The notes beneath the pieces are model-generated. The model did no database searches and was not told where the DNA came from. It saw nothing but the letters and a program-made list of their open reading frames with translations. From the NCBI GenBank assembly GCA_032164245.1, contig JAVMKO010000003.1, positions 84,116,390 to 84,180,389 of the forward strand: 64,000 nt of DNA, read 5' to 3'. Both the position numbers and the translations under genes were made by a program. This DNA is from Sternotherus odoratus. Its lineage: Eukaryota; Chordata; Testudines; Kinosternidae. The number at the start of each line of letters is the position of its first letter. Positions within the stretch are counted from its first letter, which is position 1. Below are positions 11,960 to 24,400 of the stretch, in pieces.

Positions 11960-12660
11960 CCAGCCCAAGAGTTTAAAGTTTAAACTTTAAACCTAAAAGG
12001 ACCAACTGGAGGTGCCCACCCCTGGAGCGCGGGAGAGCCACGCGCACCCCTTGCACGTGCCCCGGGAACGGTGCAGAAAGCGGAGGGAAAGGGCGGCTCC
12101 AGCCCCTACCTTGAGCCCCTGGAGAAGGCAGGAGCAGCTGCAGCATGAGAAGCCAGGGTACTCCCGCCCGCCTCCAGGACCTGGGGGCGCACATGGGGCG
12201 GGCGAGGAGGTCTCCCGGCCCCGCGGGGGGGCTCGGTCGGCCCCGGCAGCGAGCGCCGGCTGCAGCTCCCCCGGCAACAGTTGTTGGGTCCCCGCCGCTC
12301 CGGCTGCTGCTCGCTGCAGGTGGGGAGCCGTAAACACTCGGCGGCAGGGGCGGGGCCGCGGCTGAGCGCTCCGCGGGCCGGGCGAGGCGCGGGAGCCGGC
12401 CCCCCGCTCGCTCCCCTGCCCCCCGCAGAGCGGGAGAACGGCCTGGCACCCCCCATCGGGCTGCGGCGGTGGGAGGGGGGGCGACTAGCGCCGGCAGGAC
12501 CCAGCAGCGGGGAGGGGGCGCAACCGCCGGCGTGTAGCCCGTAAAGACGCTGCCAAGCTCGGTGGAATGGGGACCTGAATGAGGCTGGTGAGATGGGGCG
12601 GCTTGATCAAGTGCAAGGCTGGGGCTGTTTTATACGGCGCAGTTCAGGACCCCAGGGGGG
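11960..12660. promoter_or_regulatory. CpG-island-like sequence, candidate promoter
   Basis: The base composition changes abruptly from AT-rich to very GC-rich with many CpG dinucleotides, most densely at 12020-12545 (for example 'cgcgggagagccacgcgcac' and 'gcggggccgcggctgagcgc'). Unlike the GC-rich blocks at 36.4, 39 and 42 kb, it is not bounded by transposon TIRs and is not tandemly repetitive. This is the usual look of a vertebrate CpG-island promoter. Direction is unproven; the exon-like frame at 12110-12194 favours transcription from the minus strand. Confidence 0.6.
12110..12194 (-). CDS. Candidate first coding exon (signal peptide)
   Basis: Inside the CpG-rich block an ATG at 12194-12192 opens a 28-residue segment starting MCAPRSWRRAG and continuing with the hydrophobic stretch VPWLLMLQLLLPSPGAQ. 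This has the basic n-region, hydrophobic core and small-residue end of a signal peptide. It is followed directly by CAAG|GTAGGG, a good splice-donor match with GT at 12109-12108, giving a phase-1 intron as is common after signal-peptide exons. The start lacks a purine at -3. I do not recognise the gene. No downstream exon could be identified in 1-12 kb, so the rest would lie beyond an intron longer than 12 kb. A chance open frame in GC-rich DNA is the alternative. Confidence 0.35.
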
Positions 12661-13715
12661 CTGTTGAGCAAAGGGCAACAGAGAGGCCTGGGGGGGGGGA
12701 GTTGTTTTTTTTAATGGGGGGTGCTCTTCAATAAGACCAAACAGGGCAAAGTGTTTAATGACACCCACCACAGCGACTTTCAAGGAATCTTCCTAAGGCT
12801 GTAAAACCAAGCGCCCAAATGTGCAGTCAGCCTCTTATGCATCTCCATTATCCTAGACTATATTTATACATTCTACATCACAATAGCCTATATTTACACA
12901 GACACTGTCCATTATAATTATTATTATTTTGCCACAGGCAACCTTAATTCTGGCCTTTCTTAACTTTGGAGGGTTTGACTTTGCAACCTTATGGAGGTGC
13001 TGGAACAATGTTTGTGGGTGCGTTATAGGGGTGCTCAGAAATATTGAACCAAACTGTGAACCCTGTGTAGATAATGGAATCCACTTCAAGACCGGGGCTG
13101 GGGTAGCACTCCTAATTCCACCACTTTTGCAACCTAAATAATGTTCTCTTAACCTTGTGTGTGTAATTTCCTAGATTTTTTTTTTAAAGCAATCTGAAAA
13201 AACAAAAATTCTGTCTTTTAGCACCATACTGACCCTCCCCAGGGGTCATCAGAAGGGTTGGATGCATTAGATCCACTGCACAGACTAATGCCACTTAAGC
13301 TAATGGAGTAACTGAAGAAAGTGTGTTATCCTCTATGGGCACCAGCATTAGAAGGGGATGGGACACTTTGCCAGTGGGTTTTGTAGATATTTGCTGACAG
13401 TGACGGGTGGCGTGAGCCAGGAATGTTGGTTCTATTGCAGGTTCTGGAGGGGAGTGTGCTCTAATGGGCACAGACACTCTTGCCCATTTCCCTCCACCCT
13501 GTCCCTGTCTCGGTCCTGTCTCTTCCCCATCCCTTGCTATTCATTCCAGGCACATTTTCCTCACTTAGCCTCCACTACTTAGGCTTTCCAGCACAGTCCC
13601 AGTCTCCTTTTTTGGAAAATTCTAGAATCTCCATTCCAGTCTCTCCCCACTTCCAGTCCCAGTGCCCTGGCCCTGCCATACCCAGTTCCTCACTGCCAGT
13701 GTGCCATCCAATTTG
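12661..13715. other. Unassigned non-coding sequence
   Basis: No recognised repeat or exon is present. Pyrimidine-rich patches occur at 13480-13530. Confidence 0.45.
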
Positions 13716-14109
13716 TAGAGCCCTGCAAATCCGCGGGTATCCACAGCTATCCAGAACCAGCTCAGGGAGAGCCGTGCTGGCAGCTGCGGGGAGCTTGGGT
13801 CCCTCCACCCGCCTGTGGTGTATGGCGGGGGGGGGGGGGGAAGCTGTGAGCAGCCCCTGGCCATGTTCCTTCCCCCAAGCTCCCCACCCAGCCGAGGGCA
13901 GGTGGAGGGTCCGCGACTCTGCACAGGTTCCCCACGGCTGCCCATGCAACTCTTCCTGACTGGGCTCCAGCAGGGGGAGCCTCAGCCTGGCCCTGGTAAG
14001 TAGAGCCCTGCAAATCCCCGGCTATCTGCATCCGCGGATGTGGATAGCCACAGACAATTTTTTCGGCTCGGATGCGGATACACATTTTTGTATCTGTGCA
14101 GGGTTCTAC
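13716..14109. mobile_element. hAT-like non-autonomous element (probable)
   Basis: The ends are complementary: 'tagagccctgcaaatc' at the left against 'gtgcagggttcta' at the right. The start motif is repeated inside at about 14001 ('tagagccctgcaaatccc'), followed by a CpG-rich palindromic stretch ('gcatccgcggatgtgg'). Flanking octamers match only partly, so the TSD is uncertain. The long open frames across it on both strands are compositional. Confidence 0.45.
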
Positions 14110-14754
14110 CGATCTACCTCTTTCCCCAAACTGAACCTCCAGTTGCTCTCCCACCCACATTCCCCATGGGCTCCAAGTCCCAGTCTATCTACCTACACTC
14201 CCTGTTTAATCTGATTCTTCCATAGCTGCTGTCTTCTTCTAGTCTCCTTGCCCGGGCAATCCCCGACTCCCACCCCAATTCCCAGTCTCAGTTCCTTCTC
14301 CTCCACCCCCAGTCTCTTTACCCCCAGGCTTTTTCATGTCTCAATCTGTATTTCTCCCCCTTGCAGATCTGGTTCTTGCATCTTTGCATTTAAATCAGGC
14401 AGCTTCTTCCTCCATGCTTTCTGGGCCCCGCGTGTATGTGGGTGTGTCATGGAAAGCATGGGAGGCAGGCTCCCTGCTCAATTCAGTCTGCCTGGCTCAC
14501 AGCAGCCCAGAGCTGCAATTGAAGGGAAACATCGTGCTAAGCCCCAGGCTGGAGCATGGCCAGAGTGGACGGAGTCTTTGGGGAATTTAGTTGTTAAAAT
14601 CTAAGAAACCTCTACTGAGCACATGCATACTGCAGTTTTTCAGGGCTTAGAACTTGGCCAGATTTGAGCAAATTTTCACATGGATGGCAAAAGGAAGGAT
14701 ATCCCCTTGCCACAATTTAAGTCCATTCTCCGAATCATGAGGGCACTAGAACAG

Positions 14755-14890
14755 TGGTTCTCAAACTAGTACTAGTGACCCCTTTTACGTAGCAAGACTC
14801 TGAGTGCGACCTCCCATATAAATTTAAAAAATCTTTTTATAAACAATCTTTTGTTATAAACAATCTTTTTATAAAAATATAAAATAACCT
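14755..14890 (+). mobile_element. hAT-type element fragment
   Basis: The segment begins 'cagtggttctcaaactagta' followed by 'gacccctttt' and 'gagtgcgacctccc', the left end of a common vertebrate hAT MITE whose TIR reads CAGTGGTTCTCAAACT. No right end is visible nearby. A matching right-end motif, 'gaagtttgagaaccctt', occurs at about 17467-17484 but probably belongs to another copy. Confidence 0.5.
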
Positions 14891-17520
14891 TTTTAAATAA
14901 CCTTTTTATATCTTGGAAATGCCCAAGCCATTTTGGCTAAAATGCAAAAAAGTTCAGCTTCAGGCAGACACCCAGCAAGGAAAAATTCAGCCCAAACAGT
15001 TCATATTTGGCTAAGTTATAAAAAACCGAAAATAGAATATTTTAATGGGAAGTGTCAACCAACTTTAATAATAGGCTGTGTTGCTTATAATAAGGTTAAT
15101 CTGGAACTTGCCTTTGGCACAAGTCCACACACTGGAGTCTCTCACTTTTCTTTTCCTCTTTTTTTAAAAAAGTGGTAGTTAAAAGGAGCAAGGTTGACTC
15201 TGTGTGTGCCTATGTGTGTGTGTGTGCATGCGGGGAGTACTGTTGAGGGAAAACTAAGCTGAATAAATGGGTTTTGCATTTGGTTCTGAATGTCTAGAGG
15301 TATGTGATCAGTCTCATGTCTTGTGAGTCTGAGTTCCGTAGTCTGCATCCAGTGCCCATTAAAGTTCAGTCTCCAGCTCTCACAGGCCTCCCCTGTTGGC
15401 CAGCAGTTTCATTGTTCTAATGAAATGTAGCTGGAGGTCATCGTCATAGAGGACTAGATGGTCCATTGAGTAGCTTGAGCTGACCCCAGGGAGGTTTTGA
15501 ATGTTTGAATAGAGACCTCGGACTAGGCTCTGTATTTAAGAGGGAGGCAATGTAGAGAGGGGAACACCAGGATGATGTGTTCACAGGCACTCCTCTTACT
15601 TACTAGATGGGCTGCTGTGTTTTATTCCGTCGGAAGTGTGCAGCTTCATTCTTAGGTATAATGAATCTCAGTAACTAAGCCTGCAGGAGGCGGGTCACAA
15701 GAGCATGGAGTGCTGTGCTTAAATCAGTGCTAGTTAGGGTGAGGGCTTAGCTTTCAGGCCAGCTGCAAGTGGGCATTTTCAGCAGCTATAATTATTTGGG
15801 GACCAGAAGCACTAAGGAGTCCAAAAGGACAGAGAGGCTACAAACGGATTTTACATTCTAAGGGCAACTGCCTTCAGCAGTGGAGGATGTTTCAGAGGTG
15901 GGGAGTTCTCTGAAATGTTCCCCTTTTCCTACCAACATCACCCCATCATCCAGATGCTGATCTGTCCTTGGCATCGGGAAAGCTGGGAGAGCGTGGTATT
16001 TATCTGTGTTAAAAGAGATGTCGAGTTGGGGATAATCTGTGTGTTGCTGGCATATAAAACCATGTTTTCTAACCAGCCCCTCACCATGGCGTCACACAGA
16101 TGTTGAATGAGATGGAGCACAGGAATGAACACTGCTGGACATGACAGGGAGTCTTGTTGGATTTGTAGCAGAACTGCTCATCAGGACTCTCTTGGTACAG
16201 TCTGAAAGGAAGGACTTGAGTCATTTGAGGACAGAAGTATTTGGTAATCAGTGGTATCAAATGCCACAGAGAGGTACAGCAAGCCATAGAAATGATGTCG
16301 CTCCCTTGCCTATGGATAGGAGAAGGTCCTCCAACACAACAACATGCTGTAGGCTGCGCTTTGCCTGAGAGGGATTCAGGCTGACGGGGCTGGTGGCTGA
16401 CAGGTGATGCGGGAGGTTTTTTGAATTGGAGGAATGTCAGAAGGATAATCTCAACGAGTTTCTTCCCCCTGAGTCGTCTCCCACAGGTTTTACTCTTGCA
16501 AGGGAGTTCATTATACAAATCCCCATTTTAGACTAATTTGGAGTTTGGGGAGGGGGGAGTTGGAATAAAATTGAGATGATCCCAAGCTGCAAAAAGTTGG
16601 TTATTAGCTGGAAATCTAAACCCTGCCAGTATTTGGGGTTGGTGTGTTGGTTTGGCTCGTTACTAAAGTAAAATACACATAAATTATTAGAGCAGCAGAA
16701 GAAAGAGAAGGTCTGTCCATCTCCACATTTTTAAATATTAAGGAGCTCAACTAAATTTTTAATTAGATTAGGAGACAGATTCATCAGAGACTGTGCAGTC
16801 ACAAATAGAACAGTAATTTCCTATAATGTCCCCAGCTATGATTTGATACATTCATTTTTTTTATTAATGGTGAGACACATAGGAGTAGTACTAAAAGATT
16901 CATCTTTATTTCCTGGCTCCAGTCACCTGACATGGCCAGGGCTACAAAAGGCTATGGGTAAAACTTTCAAAAGCATGTAAGTGTCTTAGGACCCTAAGTT
17001 CCACTTTCAAAAGTGACTTAGTCCTCTATGTCCCACTGACTTTCAGTGAGTCTTAGGATCCTGTGTCATATTTTAAAATGAGGCATAGGTGCATATGAAA
17101 ATTTTACCCTGTACCTCTGTGACATAATGGGTCAGTATCCACTGTGTCCAGTGTTACAATTGTTATTTCCTCTCTGTTTGAATGTTTAAACCTTCTGGGC
17201 AGGGAAAAAAAATCTTTATTTTTGGAAGATGGCTTAAAATAATAAATATTTACAAATCTATTATAACCTAGCATCCTCACCAGGTTTTTCATGTGATGTT
17301 AAGAACAAATGCATAGGGAGGGTGATAGTTCTTGAGTAGTTATTTATTAATAAATTAATTTTGGGCACTACTGCACCATCTAGAATAACAACCACAATAA
17401 CATTGAATTATTTTAATAATTGCGGGGACAGAAAGTTTTGTTGTCAGACAGGAGTCGTGGTACAATGAAGTTTGAGAACCCTTGAATTTTTTCTAACCTA
17501 AATCTGCCTTGCTGCAAATT
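14891..17520. other. Unassigned, mostly non-coding
   Basis: No gene recognised. Short TG repeats lie near 15205-15225. The stretch 15360-16500 has moderate GC and scattered open frames on both strands but no protein motif that I can name. It may be an old repeat or a non-coding exon. Confidence 0.4.
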
Positions 17521-17524
17521 TAGC

Positions 17525-17650
17525 CATCACTTCTTGTCGTACCTTCAGTGGACATGGAGATCAGTTGATCACTGTACTCATTAGAACCGCCCTTAACATA
17601 TTTGAAGGCTGTTATCGGGTTCCCTCTCAGTCGTTTTTTCTCGAGACTAA
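17525..17650 (-). mobile_element. CR1 LINE fragment
   Basis: The + strand reads 'ggagatcagttgatcactgt' then 'cccttaacatatttgaaggc' and 'gttatcgggttccctctcag', the antisense of a conserved CR1 3' coding/UTR segment also visible in the larger copy around 20120-20200. Confidence 0.6.
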
Positions 17651-18504
17651 ATGTAATATTAATTGTAAAATATGTATACGCACACACATCTTGGAGATGA
17701 TGGAATAGAACTTAACAGAAGAACCCATAGGAGTGTTGTGGGCCAGATTCCTTTCTCATTTGCATCAATGTAAACCTGAAGTAATTCTACAGACTTCTGT
17801 AGCCTTACTCCAGATTTATTGAGCAACAAAGAGCTGAGATCATAACCTGGCCAATAACTGTAGTTGCTGCTGTTAAAAGATGATTTACACTAAATGGGCT
17901 TAACTCTCCTGTTCTCTCAAGGGAGTGGTTACAAATATGAAGGGGTTAGAAATTAAATCACAGTTTAGGATTATATACCAGATCGTTTTTCAGTAGCTCC
18001 CAGCCCTAGATTCGTTGCTTAATATTCCATTCTTGCTGTTGTGTTTGTAAGATGTATCTGTCAAGTACTCTTTTGCCTTCATTAAACAGGTCTGAGGAGG
18101 AGTTTTCAATCTTTCCCGATAACATGCAATTGGTACTGGTGGCTGAAGAAGTGAAAGATTAATTCTCTGCCTGTTCACAAAGGGCTGGACTGGATCTTTA
18201 ATTAAAGGGGTGTGCAGAGCCAGACTGCCACAGAAGGTACAGCCTGCTCCCAAGGGAGTCTGTTCTGTGGGTAGGTGTTAAGAGTGTGTGATTTCCAGGG
18301 CTGTACCACTCTGAGCAGGAGATTGTGCTGAGTGGCCTGGCATTGGGACCAAAGGAATGTGGAAGAGCAGCAAGCTTCTCCTACTTTTCCTCCGCTTGTG
18401 CAAGAGCAGATCAAAATCTGGTCATGTTTCATGTTGTGTGGTGTGGCAGTGCCACTGTGGTTAAGGCTGCATCACAACATCTATTTCAAGATCGACCTTC
18501 CTAA

Positions 18505-18745
18505 GGCCAGGTCTACACTACAGACCTATGTTGGCATGGCTATGTCGCTTGGGGGTATGAAAATTCGCTCTGGGGTGATGTGAGTCAAAATGTTCTCACC
18601 TGTCGAGAGCTTTCCCTGTCGATGTAGCTATTACCTGTTGAGGAGGTGGATTAACTATGCCGACAGGATTTTGTGTAGGAGCATCTTCACTAAAGCACTA
18701 CAGCAGCGCAGCTGTACCTATGTAGTGTTTTAAATTTCCTGAGTC
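18505..18745. mobile_element. MITE, 'aggtctacactac' type
   Basis: The left end 'aaggccaggtctacactac' and internal 'aggaggtggattaactatgc' with 'cttcactaaagcactacag' mark a short DNA-transposon-derived repeat that is also present in part at 26840-26945. The right end ('gtagtgttttaa') keeps only a few TIR bases. Confidence 0.5.
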
Positions 18746-19623
18746 CTCTAAATTCAACACATGTAGAGTTCTTTGAAATTTGGTGTGCCTCTGGAGGGTA
18801 CAGGGCAGAGTTATTGACTCTGTTTTAGACATTTGAGCCAGGGTTTCTGAAGATATAAGCCCTGAAAAAAAATTGCAAGTTTTCCAAAAAGTTTCTAGGT
18901 GTGGTTTTTTGTTTTTTGGGTTGTTTTTGCTAGCCCAGAGGTAAAGATCATGCTATTGATGTGATGTATGTCAAAATGGTCTCACCTGTTGAGTTTTACC
19001 CAGGGTAGTGCATGGCATCCATTAAATATTTGGGGGACCCAAACTGAGAACGGAAGTTAAGAAAATTGTACGTTTTTTATACTGTGCTCGTGCGAATACA
19101 GAAATATGGCTAGAGGGTTTCCATTCCTGCCATTTTATAGGCTTTAAAACTCAACTCTTGGAAGTGCTCTGAAATCTGAACAGTTATTCAGATTGCTTTG
19201 AAATTTGGTATGCCTCATGGGGGCACAGAGTAACATTAGTGACCCTAGTTTGTGGTCATTTGATTGAGCAGTCCTTAAATTACAACCCCCTAACCCCCAA
19301 ATCTAGCTTCTTTTCGCTGCTTTGTACTGTTAAACTGAGAGGTACTAATGAGTCGAATCACATGCCTTGTTGAGATTGATGATGGTGAACTCACTCTTTA
19401 ATTAAGGTAATTAATTATAAGTTAATGAAAAGCCCCCACCTAAGACAAAAGGAGTTTTGCACTGAGTGGCTGGAGGGTTCTACAATTTGTGAGTTTTGGA
19501 TGTGAGTTTTATTTTGTGGGAATCGTAGAAGATTAGGATTGGCAGAAACCTCAGGAGGTCATCTAGTCCAACCCCCTGCTCAAAGCAGGACCAGCCCCAA
19601 CTAAATCATCCCAGACAGGGCTT

Positions 19624-19962
19624 TGTCAAGCCTTCAACTACCTGAAAGGGGATTCCAAGAGGATGGATCTAGACTGTTCTCAGTGGTACCGGATGACAGA
19701 TCAAGGAGTAATGGTGTCAAGTTGCAGTGGGGAAGGTTTAGGTTGGATATTAGGAAAAGCTTTTTCACTAGGAGTGTGGTCAAGCACTAGAATGGGTTAT
19801 CTAGGGAGATGGTAGAATCTCCTTCCTTAGAGGTTTTTAAGCTCAGGCTTGACAAAGCCCTGGCTGGGACGATTTAGTTGGGGATTGGTCCTGCTTTGAG
19901 CAGGGGGTTGGACTAGATGACCTCCTGAGGTCCCTTCCAACCCTGATATTCTGTGATTCAAT
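19624..19962 (+). mobile_element. CR1 LINE 3' end nested in opposite CR1
   Basis: This copy begins 'ttcaactacctgaaagggga' and ends 'gaggtcccttccaaccctga' plus 'attctgtgattc', the CR1 3' terminus, in + orientation. It lies within a minus-strand CR1, between the tail at 19516-19623 and the continuing body at 19963. About 25 bases of the host CR1 seem to be missing at the junction. Confidence 0.7.
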
Positions 19963-20326
19963 GGAGATTCCACCATCTCCCAAGATAACCCATTCCAGTG
20001 CTTCGTTACCCTCCTAGTGAAATAGTTTTTCCTAATATCCAACCTAGACCTCCCCCACTGCAACTTGAGACCACTACTCCCTTGTTCTGTCGTTTGCCAC
20101 CACTAAGAACAGCTGAGCTCCATCCTCTTTGGAACTCCCCTTCAGATAGTTGAAGGCTGATATCAAATCCCACCTCACTCGTCTCTTCTGCAGACTAAAT
20201 AAACCTAGTTTCCTTAGTTGCTCCTCATAAGCCATGTGCCACAGCCCCCTCATCATTTTCATTGTCTTCCACTGGACTTTCTCCAATTTGTCTGTCCTTT
20301 CTGTAGTGGGGGACCCAAAACTGGAT

Positions 20327-20536
20327 TCAGTACTCCATATGGGGCCTCACCAGTGCTGAATAGAGGGAAATAATCCCTTCCCTTGATCTGCTGGCAATGC
20401 TCCTACTAATGCAGCTCAATATACTGTTAGCCTTCTTCGCCACAAAGGCACACTGTTGACTTATATCCAGCTTCTTGTCCACTGTCATCCCCAGGTCCTT
20501 TTCTGCAGATCTGCCAATTAGCCCAGGGGTGGCCAA
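20327..20536 (-). pseudogene. CR1 polymerase C-terminal remnant
   Basis: About 69 residues contain [18 protein letters not shown] and [21 protein letters not shown], the conserved C-terminal part of CR1 ORF2 downstream of the reverse transcriptase. The frame is cut by the hAT MITE at 20524 and by stops. Confidence 0.7.
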
Positions 20537-20942
20537 CCTGAGCTGTAGAAGAAATCAGAATTTACCATTGCCTAAGAGCCAGAGTATTAGGTCAGCAGCC
20601 CCCCATCAGCTCCCATCCCACTCCAAGCACCTCCTACCCACCGGCAGCCCTGCCAATCAGAGCCTCTTCTTCCTCCCCACACCTCCAGATCAGCTGTTTC
20701 ATGGTGTGCAGGAGGCTCGGGGCAGGGGAAGGGAGGAGCAAGGGCACAGCAGGCTCAGAGGAGGTGGTGAGAAGGGGTGGAGTGGGGGCAGAGCTAGGGG
20801 TTGAGCGGTGAGCACCCCCAGCACATTGGAAAGTTGGCATCTGTAGCTCCAGTCCTGGAGTCGGTGGTGCCTGTACAAGAAACCACATCTTAACTTCTGA
20901 AGAGCCACATATGGCTCCAGAGCCACGGGTTGGTCACCCCTG
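20524..20942. mobile_element. hAT MITE inside CR1
   Basis: The TIRs are caggggtggccaacc at the left and its complement with one mismatch (ggttggtcacccctg) at the right. The flanking octamers aattagcc (20516-20523) and gcgtagcc (20943-20950) share five of eight bases, fitting a decayed hAT 8-bp TSD. The interior is GC-rich and non-coding. It interrupts the CR1 at 19516-21416 and is therefore younger. Confidence 0.75.
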
Positions 20943-21079
20943 GCGTAGCCAGTCAGTCTCCAGCCTGTAGCATTCCATGGGATTCTTACTCAATGTCCTA
21001 AATGCAAGACTCTGCACTTGTTCTTGTTGAACCTCATCAGATTTCTTTTGTCCCAATCCTCCAATTTGTCTCGGTCACT

Positions 21080-21415
21080 TTAGACCAAATCCTTACCCTC
21101 CAGTGTATCTACCTCTAGCCCCAGTTTAGTGTAATTCACGAACTTGCTGAGGGTGCAATCCATCCCATCATCCAGATCATTAATAAAGATGTTTAACAAA
21201 ACTGGCCCCAGGACCAACCCCTGGGGCACTCCGCTTGATACCAACTGCCAACTAGACATTGAGCCATTGATCACTACTCATGGAGCCTGATGATCTAGCC
21301 AGCTTTCTATCCACCTTCATTCATCCAATCCATACTTTTTTAAATTGCTGGCAAGAATACTATGGACGACTGTATCAAAACCTTTGCTAAAGTCAAGGTA
21401 TATCACGTACCTATA
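21080..21415 (-). pseudogene. CR1 reverse transcriptase remnant
   Basis: Minus-strand pieces keep the signatures [36 protein letters not shown] and FVNYTKLG. In functional CR1 polymerases the last block carries the catalytic aspartate pair; here it reads VNYT, so catalysis is lost. Pieces fall in different frames. Confidence 0.75.
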
Positions 21416-21416
21416 A

Positions 21417-24400
21417 TCAAATGTAATCAAAGTCTTTTTGGGGAAAAGATTAGGCATGGAGTGCTTCCTAGGAAGGATATTAGGAAATGGAGGAGCAAAG
21501 GAATAGGGGTAGAGGGGTTTGGGGCTGCAGCTAGAGGAGGGAGTTCTGGGGAGGGGGATAAATGGGGATGTATGGGGAGGCAAGGAAAGTTGGGGGCTCA
21601 GGTGAGGGAGGCATGCCCCCCTTCAGCTCCACCAGTGCACCCCAACCCCTCTGCCTTCCACAGGTCTGCCAGTGTATCCCAACCCCCATGCACTCGAATC
21701 CTCCTACTCTGCCAGTGCACGCAACCCAGTGCACCCCTTCCACCCTGCACCTCAGCTTTCCTGCACCCCAGCACTATTCCACTGTAGCCCTCGTTGTCTT
21801 GCGCACCAGGCATTGGCACTGCATGTGAATCAGGTTATAGGAGTCTGGGGAGTAACAGCAATAGACACATTTGTATACCAGGGAATGAAGACTGCAGGGA
21901 GATGCTGCATTTCCTGCTTGCGGTAAGGAGGCCTAGATATAGTCATGGCATTGGGGGCTAGGTTGGAGGGGGGAGTGCAGTCAGGGGCATGGCTGAGGTC
22001 TGTGGATGTGGCCGAAGCAGGGCTGGTGGGATGCAGTTGATATGTGTCTGTGTGGGGAGGGGGGTGGCGAGAGGGAGGGTGAGAGGTATGGGGGGGGGTG
22101 TCAGTGTGCTAATTGCTGGGTTTTTTTCTTTTTGTCCTTTTAACAGTGTTAGCGGAAATCTTGTGAGTGTGAGTGAATGGGTTGTAGAAGGAGGTTAAGA
22201 GCGTGTTCATTTCAGCAACTGTGGGGTTGGCAGAGTAAAGATATGTGTTAGCAGGGTGTCCTGGGCTATTGCTAAAAGAGGCAGAGATAAATTCGTATTT
22301 CCTGGTTTTGAGAGGTTTGAGTTTTACTCAGCTAAAAATTCTGCAAGGGGACAACATACTACCAAATAACTGTAATTCTGTGTTAAGTTGTTTTTTGCCA
22401 CTGAATTATAACTGTTTCATATTGAACAGTGTGTGTACATTATGTATACATATCGAGAGAGTGTATATGCTCTAATTCTGCACTTCTGACGTGGGCAAAA
22501 CTAGTATTGTAAATTCTGCCTGAGTAAGGTACACAGGATCTGGTCTTCTCTTTGTACCAGAATTGTGAAAATGTATTTTTGTCATTATTTATGGGAATGC
22601 GTATAAAAAAAGAACAAAAGGCATAAACTATAAAGATTGAACAGATATTATTACAGATAATGTTTATGCAGACAAAATAACCAAGTGAATAAAGCATGAT
22701 ATAATTTGATTACTTTTACTGCACTCTTCCCTCATGTTGCCTGTAAATTTGTGTGCCAGGCAATTAAGATAAAAATTTACAAGAGAGTAACACTTTTCTC
22801 TTCCAAATAAAATTCATTAAATGGAAACATGCATACAGAAGATGAAAACCTATGCATGGTTCTGGAAACACTTTAAATTAGAAATGTAAATGAAATGCTC
22901 AGATTCAATCCAAATCACATCAAACACAGCCAGATGGTTTAAGTCAGCACAATACAGGAATTTGGAAACAATTGGAGAACTCAGAGAGATGCCAAAAACC
23001 TAAGCCAATTTTGCAAAACTCATCTCTTAAGCAAATGTTTAAAAAATGTAATTAAAAGTACATGGAAGCAATCTTGTGATTAATTTAACAAAAATATACA
23101 CAGGAATGGAAATGTTATACTGTAAATCAGAAAAAAGCTGCTGCAAAATCTGGGTCTTTTTCAAGTAATCCAATAGGACAACACCTATTTATTAATTTTT
23201 CTTTTGTGCTTAAAAAAACCAGTTTGACAATATGTCAGATTTCTGGTTTTGAAATAGAACGGTGGAGAGGATTTTTCTTTTCTTTTTCTTTTCTTGCACA
23301 TATTGGGAAAAATCTTGCATATCCTACACATCCCAAACTCACTATCAACATACAATTTCGTGTAAGACTGTCTGACATTATCTAATGATAGCATCATCAC
23401 CTTTTTGCTGACCAACCATAGTGGGAGCTAAAGGGCAATACAGACTGCCCCCTGCTTCAGCATCACTGATTTGCATCCTTTGATGGTCTTGGAACCAGAT
23501 GCCATATTGCTCCCATACCCATTGGGCCATCATTCTCCTTTAATCCCTAAGGAACAAATTCAGAGTTAGGCCTTAATGCTTTTCTCCATGCTTGTTCTCA
23601 CACTGGCTTGTTTTATATTATTATAACAATTATAACTGATTACTTGTGCAAACTTGCCAGTTCTCTGGCACTAAATCTCTATCCTGCACAGGTTACTGGA
23701 TCTTGCTGGAGTGGACAAAGGATAAATGGCCTTAGTGATCACTGCAGCAGAATATTAGATTGAATGTGAATTTATTGCCAGACAGGCACTGGCATTTGCC
23801 CCCTCATTTAATGCTGCCCCCTACAGACAGAGAGATGGCTTGAACATGTTGGCCTTGTTGCCATCATTGTTTATGCTAACATGAGATTAGTTCAGTAGTA
23901 CCAAACTGAGGAAAGAAGAAAATATCCTAAGGAAAAATCAAAGGAAAAATATTATTTTGGTCCTTTAGGTGATGCATTCTGGCATGACTCTTGCCAGCAA
24001 CTCTCTTCACGCTGGTAAAGATATGATTTCAGATGCCAGTAAGTTTAATTGTTTCCCCACCTGCTCCCGAAGTATGAATCCTTCAGAGATTTCAGAAAGA
24101 AATCTGAATAGAGCCAACCAAAATTGGTCTTGGTCTTGGCCAAGGAACATGACTGATTCTGGTTTCTCTAGTCATGAGTTTAAAGATTGTTCTTTCCATG
24201 CTGTTAGATTCAGTTTAACAACAGCTCCTTTATCATCTGTTGGAAACATAGCTTAGAAATCATAAAATTCCGGCTATTTTGTATAGAGATAGTCCTGTGT
24301 TTTCTTTCAGTTACAGCAGAATAAGTGGATCAGATGTTAAAATTTTTATAAATATATGAACTCAGACTAGAATATAAAAAACACATTAACAGATTTCTTC

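Larger units (their letters stand above)
19516..21416 (-). mobile_element. CR1 LINE, 5'-truncated, twice interrupted
   Basis: Read on the minus strand the segment runs from the reverse transcriptase region (about 21416) to the CR1 3' tail at 19516-19623 ('gaggtcatctagtccaaccc' on the + strand). It is interrupted by an opposite-strand CR1 (19624-19962) and a hAT MITE (20524-20942). The sequence on either side of the MITE joins without loss when one TSD copy is removed. Recognisable translated pieces are [37 protein letters not shown] and a C-terminal piece at 20327-20536 ([20 protein letters not shown]). Frames are broken, so the copy is inactive. Confidence 0.8.

Noticed and set aside
11973..12456. 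Longer overlapping frames on both strands of the CpG-rich block (up to 158 codons)
   Set aside because: GC-rich DNA lacks stop codons; only the short ATG segment with a splice donor at 12110-12194 has exon-like features. The 158-codon version begins at a GTG, not an ATG.
14755..17485. A 2.7-kb hAT bounded by 'cagtggttctcaaact' and 'gaagtttgagaaccctt'
   Set aside because: The interval has no transposase and no matching 8-bp flanks; two unrelated fragments are more likely.
23969..24256. 95-codon + frame considered as an exon
   Set aside because: No domain, no convincing splice sites and no compositional change at its borders.
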